Origin: Chloroflexales bacterium
GTDB lineage: Bacteria > Chloroflexota > Chloroflexia > Chloroflexales > Chloroflexaceae
DNA: 18,384 bases
Reading direction: 5' to 3'
Assembly (NCBI GenBank): GCA_013336035.1
Contig: JAAXUL010000046.1
Span: 1 to 18,384 of the forward strand
Numbering within the stretch: the first letter of the stretch is position 1; every line of letters begins with the position of its first letter. The notes below the pieces were generated by a model that was not told the origin of the DNA, did not search any database, and worked only from the letters and a program-made list of their open reading frames with translations. Shown here in pieces: positions 13,612 through 18,384 of this stretch. The position numbers and the translations under genes are program-made.

Positions 13612-13640
13612 TTGACAGTCGGCCAGGGTTGCGTCATAAT
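13612..13640 (+). promoter_or_regulatory. Promoter of the M20 peptidase gene
   Basis: TTGACA (13612-13617), a 17-bp spacer and CATAAT (13635-13640). Transcription would start near 13647, giving an 80-nt leader. Its -35 abuts the -35 of the asnS promoter, so the two polymerases would compete. Confidence 0.75.
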
Positions 13641-13729
13641 TCGGACTACACCTTGCCTATGGGAAAAGGACCGAGACAGGTAACGTCTGGGGGCGATCAG
13701 TCATCTGTTGTTCCCAGCAGAGCAATTCT

Positions 13730-14881
13730 ATGGACATCCAGCGCTGGCGTGATCTCCCCGCGGTGCGGCGGGCCTTCGCCGACCTCTCGGACTACCGGCC
13801 CATTCTCGAGACGGCCATCGCCGTCCAGCAGGTGCCGGCACCTACCTTTGATGAGGCTGAGCGTTCAGCTTTTGTGCTCGACCGGCTACGGGCGCTCGGT
13901 CTGTGTGATGTCGAGGCCGATGAGATCGGCAATGTCTATGGCCGCCGGCCCGGCAGCGCCGCGCGCCCCGGCCTTCTGATCGCCGCCCACCTTGACACCG
14001 TGTTCCCTCGCGATACCGACCTGCGCTTGCGCTACGAGGGCGACCGGGTCTATGGGCCGGGCCTGGGCGACAATAGCACCGGCGTTGCCGGACTCATCCA
14101 CCTCGCCCAGGTAATGCAGCGCCATGATTTGCCAAACCAGGGTGATATCTGGTTTGTAGGCAATGTCGGTGAGGAGGGGCTGGGCGATCTGCGGGGTATC
14201 AGGGCTGCCGTGGACCGCCTTCGTGCCCGTATCGATCGGGTGATCATCCTCGAAGGCTGCGATTTTGGGACGCTGCACCATCAGGCGATTGGTGTTCATC
14301 GATACCGTATCGAGGCCACTGCTCCAGGCGGCCACTCATGGGGCAACTTCGGCACACCGAGCGCTATCCATACCCTTGTACGTCTTGCCTCCCGTATCGC
14401 CGAGCTCTCTGTGCCGCGCAGTCCGCGCACGACCTTTAATATAGGCGTGATCGAGGGCGGTACCTCGGTTAACACGATCGCCGAGCACGCGAGCCTGCTC
14501 CTTGATATGCGCTCTGTAAGCTCAGCCGCCCTATCTGAGCTTATCGCGCAGGTCGACAGACTGGTTGCCGCAGTTGCCGGCTACCAACCCGAGGTGCAGC
14601 TGAAGGTGACTAAGGTCGGCGATCGGCCTTCGGGTTCGGTGGCGCGCGATCATCCCCTGGTCCAGGCGGCGGTCGCGGCATATCACTCCGTCGGCGCGAG
14701 TGTGACGTACCAGCAGAGTAGCACCGACGCCAATATGCCCCTCAGCCAGGGTATCCCCGCCGTCTGTGTCGGACTCACTGATGGTGGCAACGCCCACCGC
14801 CACGATGAGTATATCCGGCCCGCCAATCTTGGCCGAGGCCTTCAGGCGCTCCTCCTCCTCGCTCTCGCCGCCAGTGGGTAG
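13730..14881 (+). CDS. M20-family zinc metallopeptidase / deacylase
   Basis: 383 residues with the M20 layout (peptidase T, ArgE, DapE, CPG2 relatives). Metal ligands and catalytic residues: AAHLDTVFP (His87, Asp89), GLGDNSTG (bridging Asp114), NVGEEGLGD (general-base Glu148, ligand Glu149), LEGCD (around Glu175-Asp178) and a late His in NAHRHDEY (about 356-358). The dimerisation domain spans about 186-290 (GVHRYRIEATAPGGHSWG, VIEGGTSVNTIAEHA). It hydrolyses the amide bond of a small peptide or N-acyl amino acid in the cytoplasm; substrate cannot be fixed. ATG 13730 has only a weak ribosome site. A parS site lies 10 bp after its stop. Confidence 0.9.
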   Translation: MDIQRWRDLPAVRRAFADLSDYRPILETAIAVQQVPAPTFDEAERSAFVLDRLRALGLCDVEADEIGNVYGRRPGSAARPGLLIAAHLDTVFPRDTDLRLRYEGDRVYGPGLGDNSTGVAGLIHLAQVMQRHDLPNQGDIWFVGNVGEEGLGDLRGIRAAVDRLRARIDRVIILEGCDFGTLHHQAIGVHRYRIEATAPGGHSWGNFGTPSAIHTLVRLASRIAELSVPRSPRTTFNIGVIEGGTSVNTIAEHASLLLDMRSVSSAALSELIAQVDRLVAAVAGYQPEVQLKVTKVGDRPSGSVARDHPLVQAAVAAYHSVGASVTYQQSSTDANMPLSQGIPAVCVGLTDGGNAHRHDEYIRPANLGRGLQALLLLALAASG

Positions 14882-14890
14882 GCCGGGGAC

Positions 14891-14906
14891 GTTTCACGTG
14901 AAACAG
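14891..14906. promoter_or_regulatory. parS centromere site
   Basis: CGTTTCACGTGAAACA: a perfect 14-bp palindrome GTTTCACGTGAAAC (14892-14905), matching the widely conserved ParB-binding consensus TGTTTCACGTGAAACA at 15 of 16 positions. parB is 5.6 kb upstream. The site is intergenic, just after the M20 gene. I found no second copy in the window. Confidence 0.93.
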
Positions 14907-15175
14907 ATCTGGACATAGCTGAGGCCACCACTTGCTGGCCTGGCTCAGGTTGCTTGCCACGGCGCCGCCGACAACGCATAGATGCCGCGGATCAGCGCCG
15001 CCCGCGCCTGAGAGATCACATAGCCCCCGAACATTCGTGACAGGCCCGCCCGCGCGGGCGCCCCGCCCGAATCTGAACCCAGGCGCGTAGAATCCTGTGC
15101 TCTAGCGGGTCACTTGTGTTCGGCAGTGCTATTCCGTGATCCGTATTGCCGACCCGCTCTACCGCGAGGCCACCT
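14907..15175. other. Gene-free region after parS
   Basis: No gene is seen. It contains an AGGCCA/TGGCCT hairpin near 14919-14940 flanked by CTGA/TCAG arms, a GC-rich self-complementary stretch around 15043-15064, and an inverted repeat TCGGCA/TGCCGA (15120-15125 and 15147-15152) in the leader of the methyltransferase gene. TAGAAT at 15088-15093 could be a -10, without a good -35. Confidence 0.4.
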
Positions 15176-16519
15176 ATGAATGACTGGCTGCTCGACCTCC
15201 TGCGTTGCCCAAGCAGTGGTGAGCGCTTCAGCTTCGTTGGGAAAGAGGGCTACGGCGTGCTGCGCAGCTCGGCTGGCCGCTATCCGGTTGTGGAAGGCAT
15301 CCCCATCCTGAAGCGGGGTTTGGTGGGCAATATGGGCCGGACGGTGGCCGATGTGCTGAAGCTGGTGGAGGCCGGGCGCCGGCGCGAGGCCTTGCTGGCG
15401 CTAATCTTACCGCGCCCGCCCGCGGTGCCGGTCCTGGCCCCGCCCTGGGTGCAGGCGCTGCCAGAGATGCGCGGCCTGGGCCGACTTAAGACGCTCGCCC
15501 ATGGGCATGCCCTCGGGCGCTGGAGGGAGCACGCCGCGGTGAGCGTGCTACGGACGTCGGCTGAGGCCTCGGCCTGGGCGCTACTTGACTTCTACTTTCG
15601 CGGGTCGGGCATGGGTATGCCGAACGCATATGACTATTTTGCCTATCGCTTCGGTCTGCCGGACTTCCTGGCGGCTCTGGGGTACGCGGCGATCATCGAG
15701 CGGCCGCGGCGGCCCCTGCTCGATCTCGCCTGCGGCTTCGGACATATAACGCGCAGCCTGGTGCGCCGCGCCGCGCCGCAGCCAGTGGTGGCCGCCGATA
15801 GGGTCTTCTTCACGCTGCACCTGGCCCGCAGCTGGGTTGCGCCCGAGGCGCACTATATCTGCTGTGACGCCGATGTCGCTCTGCCCTTCGCTTCCGAGAC
15901 CTTCGCGGTGGCGTTCTGCGCCGACGCCTTTCACTACTTCGGCGACAAGGCGACCGCCATAAGCGAGCTGAAGCGTCTCATTGGCGCCGAGGGGACGCTG
16001 ATCATGACCCGCCTGCGCAATGCCCTCTTCCAGGGGTCTGATATCGGCCAGCCGCTGATGCCTGAGGGCTATATGGACCTCGTGGCCGATCGGCCGCACC
16101 GGCTGGCGTCCGATAGCGCGACGCTGGCGCGCTATCTTCGCAAGCAGGGGCCGGCGCTGGCTGCGCAGAGCGATCTCGAACTCCTGTGCCAGGAGAAGTC
16201 GCTCAGCCTGGTGGTCGGTGCAGCGCCGATCCTCCGCGACTACGATACATTTGCACAATGGCCCCACGCTGAGGGGCGTCTCGCCCTAAACCCACTCTAC
16301 ACCGCTCATCACGACGGTTCCGGCACGGTTCTCCTGCAGCGCACCTTCCCCTCGCAGTCGTATGAAGAGTCCTACGCGAACGTTAAGAGTTACCTGCCCA
16401 GTCAGGTGACGGTTGCCGAGGCGGTGCTCGAAGAGTTGGCCCGTGGCGAGCGCAGCGCCGCCGTCGAGGAGCTTGTCGAGCAGTTCGTGGCCCTTGATAT
16501 CCCGCCCCGCTACTGCTGA
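15176..16519 (+). CDS. Trm112-like / class I SAM methyltransferase fusion, target unknown
   Basis: 447 residues from the ATG at 15176, which has GAGG 6 nt upstream; the open frame extends further but without a ribosome site. Residues about 4-48 look like a Trm112/YcaR zinc-ribbon relic (LLRCPSSGERFSF, GRYPVVEGIPIL); only one of the usual cysteines remains. Residues about 160-300 are a Rossmann methyltransferase: LDLACGFGHITRSLV (182-196, SAM-binding motif I), VVAADRVF (motif II-like), ALPFASETFAVAFCADAFHY (motif IV region). A C-terminal segment of about 140 residues is unrecognised. Such Trm112-methyltransferase fusions are often found near glycan or lipid genes, but neighbours here give no clue. 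It stands alone between parS and a convergent reductase. Confidence 0.8.
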   Translation: MNDWLLDLLRCPSSGERFSFVGKEGYGVLRSSAGRYPVVEGIPILKRGLVGNMGRTVADVLKLVEAGRRREALLALILPRPPAVPVLAPPWVQALPEMRGLGRLKTLAHGHALGRWREHAAVSVLRTSAEASAWALLDFYFRGSGMGMPNAYDYFAYRFGLPDFLAALGYAAIIERPRRPLLDLACGFGHITRSLVRRAAPQPVVAADRVFFTLHLARSWVAPEAHYICCDADVALPFASETFAVAFCADAFHYFGDKATAISELKRLIGAEGTLIMTRLRNALFQGSDIGQPLMPEGYMDLVADRPHRLASDSATLARYLRKQGPALAAQSDLELLCQEKSLSLVVGAAPILRDYDTFAQWPHAEGRLALNPLYTAHHDGSGTVLLQRTFPSQSYEESYANVKSYLPSQVTVAEAVLEELARGERSAAVEELVEQFVALDIPPRYC

Positions 16520-16636
16520 TAGTTCATAGCGGAGCGGGCTCGGCGGCGCCATGCTGTGCTGCGTGGTGCGAAACCCCTGACCGGGCTGGTATCACGGATC
16601 ACGCAGTACACATCGCGTGGCAACCAAATGGCGACA

Positions 16637-16682
16637 GCACCCAAGCGGCCCACCTGGGTGCGCGATGGGTGTCAGGTGGGCC
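16637..16682. other. Two mutually exclusive hairpins between convergent genes
   Basis: GCACCCA (16637-16643) pairs with TGGGTGC (16655-16661), and overlapping GGCCCACCTG (16647-16656) pairs with CAGGTGGGCC (16673-16682), a 10-bp perfect stem. They cannot form together. They lie between the methyltransferase and aldo/keto reductase 3' ends and may serve termination, although neither side has a T run. Confidence 0.4.
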
Positions 16683-16706
16683 TCGGCCTAACCTGCGGCG
16701 AATGCC

Positions 16707-17648
16707 TTAGGCCATGGCCGCCTCGACCGCCGACCAGATCGCATCCCCTGGATCAAGATCAGCCGCGCCCACGTTGTCATCAACTTGCTCCGGCCTTGTC
16801 GCACCGATAATGACACTGCTCACCACGGGGGCGCGCAGCGCCCAAGCCAGCGCAAGCTGGGCTCGACTCACGCCGAGCTGATCCGCGATGGGCTTAAGCT
16901 TTTGTACCCGCGCCACGTTCGCCTCGGTCATAAAGCTCTCTTTCGCCCACAGCTCACGGGCGAAGCGGGAACCTTCGGGTATGCCTGCATCGTACTTGCC
17001 GGTGAGCATGCCCATCGCCAGCGGCGACCAGACGACGAGCCCTATGCCGCGCGGCTGCGCCGCAGGTATGATCTCGCCCTCGACCCGCTCGCGCCAGAGC
17101 ATCGAGTATTGGGGCTGCTCTACCTGCGGCCTGGCCCAGCCGTAGCGCTCGCAGAGATCGTGCGCCTCTGCGAGCTGTATCGCGCCCCACTCTGAGGTGC
17201 CCCAATAGAGCACCTTGCCCATCCGGATCAAGTCGTCCATCGCCCGCGCCGTCTCCGCGATCGGCGTCTCGGGGTCCGGCCTGTGACAGAAGTAGATGTC
17301 AACATAGTCGGTACCCAGCCGCCCCAGGCTCTTGTCGATGCTCTCGAAGATGTGCTTACGCGAGAGGCCTCTGTCGTTAATGTCTTCGCTCATCGGCCAG
17401 AATACTTTGCTCGAGATGACCAGTGTGTGGCGCGGATATTGGCGCAGCACCGCGCCCATCTCGCGCTCTGCCTCGCCCTTCCCGTAGATGTCCGCCAGAT
17501 CGAAGAAGTTGATGCCTCGCTCATAGGCTCGCTCAACCACCGCCCTGGCCGCTTCGGCGGGCACTTTCCCCTCGCCATAGTTGATCCATCCGCCCAGAGC
17601 GACGGCGCTCACCTTGAGTCCGGCGTCGCCTAGCCTGCGGTAGCGCAT
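16707..17648 (-). CDS. Aldo/keto reductase (AKR6 / Kv-beta-like group)
   Basis: 313 residues forming a complete (beta/alpha)8 reductase that uses NADPH to reduce a carbonyl substrate. The catalytic tetrad is present: Asp53 and Tyr55 (FDLADIYGKGEAE), Lys81 (ISSKVFWP), His122 (YFCHRPD). The pattern YxxLGxxGLKVSxxxLGG at the start, WGTSEW and the cofactor region near VVSSVIIGATRPEQVDDNV fit the Shaker-beta/YghZ-like subgroup; the substrate is unknown. The ATG at 17648 follows AAGGGGAG at 5 nt. An open extension to 17708 encodes a basic, non-homologous stretch and lacks a ribosome site, so it was rejected. The gene is convergent with the methyltransferase. Confidence 0.92.
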   Translation of the reverse strand: MRYRRLGDAGLKVSAVALGGWINYGEGKVPAEAARAVVERAYERGINFFDLADIYGKGEAEREMGAVLRQYPRHTLVISSKVFWPMSEDINDRGLSRKHIFESIDKSLGRLGTDYVDIYFCHRPDPETPIAETARAMDDLIRMGKVLYWGTSEWGAIQLAEAHDLCERYGWARPQVEQPQYSMLWRERVEGEIIPAAQPRGIGLVVWSPLAMGMLTGKYDAGIPEGSRFARELWAKESFMTEANVARVQKLKPIADQLGVSRAQLALAWALRAPVVSSVIIGATRPEQVDDNVGAADLDPGDAIWSAVEAAMA

Positions 17649-17852
17649 CGGTGCTCCCCTTCCGTTTGCATAGGTGCGACGTACTATCTTGCCGCCACGC
17701 CTACCCATATTGATGGCGTCTTCACAAGTGACCCGCTGCTATGTGCCAGAGGGCATGTCCATGATGCCAGAATCTACCGTAACTGCTAGCTTGATCCGCA
17801 TCGGATTTCGGGAAGAAGCCCTCCCCGGGCCGCATGCTTCGCCCCTGGCGCC

Positions 17853-18125
17853 TCAGGGGCCGCGGAGCGTCTGGATCAGATCGTCCCGTGAGCACCCCTT
17901 CACGACGAAGGCATCGGCGCCGGCCGCCAGCGCTGCCGCTCGGTAGATCGGGTGGAGCGTGAGCACAATGACGCGGATCTTGGGCCAGCACCCCTTAATC
18001 TGCCGGGTGGCCTCGATACCGTCGAGCCGCGGCATCCGCACATCGATCAGGACAATCTCGCCCCGCGCCATGGCGTCGTGGATCTGACGAGGGGTTTCGG
18101 TCGGGACTGTGCGTGACTTGAACAT
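17853..18125 (-). CDS. Rhodanese head joined to response-regulator receiver tail (chimeric ORF)
   Basis: 90 residues with a normal start (ATG 18125 behind TAGGAG) and stop, but two identities. Residues 1-27 (MFKSRTVPTETPRQIHDAMA, RGEIVLI) are the opening of a small rhodanese, where VLIDVRE normally follows. From LIDVR on it is a CheY-like receiver: the phosphoacceptor Asp in LIDVRMPRLDG, the Thr of VIVLT and the Lys of AFVVKG, ending after LIQTLRG. The rhodanese catalytic Cys loop and the receiver's N-terminal acidic pair and first strand-helix are both missing. Neither domain could fold as written. The join falls at IVLIDVR, a peptide both families encode, which points to a misjoin rather than a functional fusion. 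Confidence 0.7.
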   Translation of the reverse strand: MFKSRTVPTETPRQIHDAMARGEIVLIDVRMPRLDGIEATRQIKGCWPKIRVIVLTLHPIYRAAALAAGADAFVVKGCSRDDLIQTLRGP

Positions 18126-18134
18126 GGAACGCTC

Positions 18135-18384
18135 CTATTTCGGTCGAACCTTATCAGCAGGCATTGCGCAGAAATGGGCCGCCAGCGTCTCGGCGACGGC
18201 GCGCGCCACGCCGCTGGTGAGATGATAGCGCATCGTCTGGCCCGCTCGGACCTTGTCGCCTTCCTTGACGAGTATCTGCGTGATGCGGCCGCCGATCCGC
18301 GCGCGGGCGTCGCCCACGTCACGATTGGTCAGCACGGCCGAGACCATGCGGAAATCCGGGACAGTGCGCACCGCCACGGTCAAG
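18135..18384 (-). CDS. RND/HlyD adaptor fragment joined to an ArsR-like C-terminus (chimeric, partial)
   Basis: The frame enters from the window edge and stops at 18135. Its first part (VPDFRMVSAVLTNRDVGDAR, then IGGRITQILVKEGDKVRAGQ) is the lipoyl-like hairpin region at the front of a periplasmic adaptor of an RND/HlyD efflux system. From about TMRYHLTSGVARAVAETLAA onward it instead looks like the last helix of an ArsR/SmtB-type regulator, followed by AHFCAMPADKVRPK and the stop. An adaptor would need some 250 more residues. The stop overlaps the ribosome site of the rhodanese head 9 nt downstream, so that tail and the rhodanese probably come from one real locus. The ArsR assignment is tentative. 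Confidence 0.55.
   Translation of the reverse strand, partial: LTVAVRTVPDFRMVSAVLTNRDVGDARARIGGRITQILVKEGDKVRAGQTMRYHLTSGVARAVAETLAAHFCAMPADKVRPK

Noticed and set aside
17853..18125. A novel two-component rhodanese/receiver signalling protein
   Set aside because: The join lies inside both folds, removing the rhodanese active-site loop and the receiver's acidic pair.

Overview
The window is a GC-rich (roughly two-thirds G+C by eye), densely coded bacterial segment. It most resembles the chromosome of a Chloroflexota member, probably class Chloroflexia. That placement is inferred from the gene style: a BFN/DUF151 nuclease, a DUF697 protein with a degenerate GTPase-like front, AsnRS together with GatC, parAB followed by a PfkB kinase and a CDP-alcohol phosphotransferase, and heavy GTG/TTG start use. 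It was not checked by any search. I see no prophage, insertion sequence, CRISPR array or rRNA.

Layout. 1-1321 (minus): a DUF697 membrane protein whose 3' third turns into pieces of unrelated genes at the window edge. 1444-1517: tRNA-Gln(UUG). 1662-4347 (plus): prs, a CNNM/CorC-type CBS protein and cdd, closed by a strong hairpin at 4360-4400. 4406-4506 (minus): the signal recognition particle RNA gene (ffs) with its own extended -10. 4556-4860: a candidate replication origin with three consensus DnaA boxes spaced 20-21 bp apart. 4909-5472 (minus): a bifunctional-nuclease (DUF151) protein. 5737-11807 (plus): a LysM/SH3/M23 cell-wall endopeptidase, then parA-parB-pfkB, a CDP-alcohol phosphotransferase, gatC and a small membrane protein. 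12220-13542 (minus): asnS. From 13730 (plus): an M20 metallopeptidase, a parS site at 14891-14906, and a Trm112-like/methyltransferase fusion. 16707-17648 (minus): an aldo/keto reductase. 17853-18384 (minus): a patchwork of gene pieces.

How the parts fit. parA, parB, a near-perfect parS and a DnaA-box cluster within about 10 kb make this a plausible origin-proximal, chromosome-segregation region, although no dnaA or dnaN is present. tRNA-Gln, gatC and asnS together suggest, as inference, that GatCAB serves mainly to make Gln-tRNA-Gln here because Asn-tRNA is charged directly.

Both ends need caution. At 1-290 and at about 18040-18384 the reading frame runs unbroken through fragments of unrelated families: DUF697 to aldo/keto reductase to HMA metal-binding domain on the left, and RND adaptor to ArsR-like tail to rhodanese head to response-regulator receiver on the right. 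The joins fall inside domains and at sequences both partners would share. That looks like contig-end mis-assembly (or short-homology recombination) rather than new fusion proteins. The most interesting genuine features are the origin/parS/parAB cluster, the internally duplicated ParB, and the previously unmarked SRP RNA gene.
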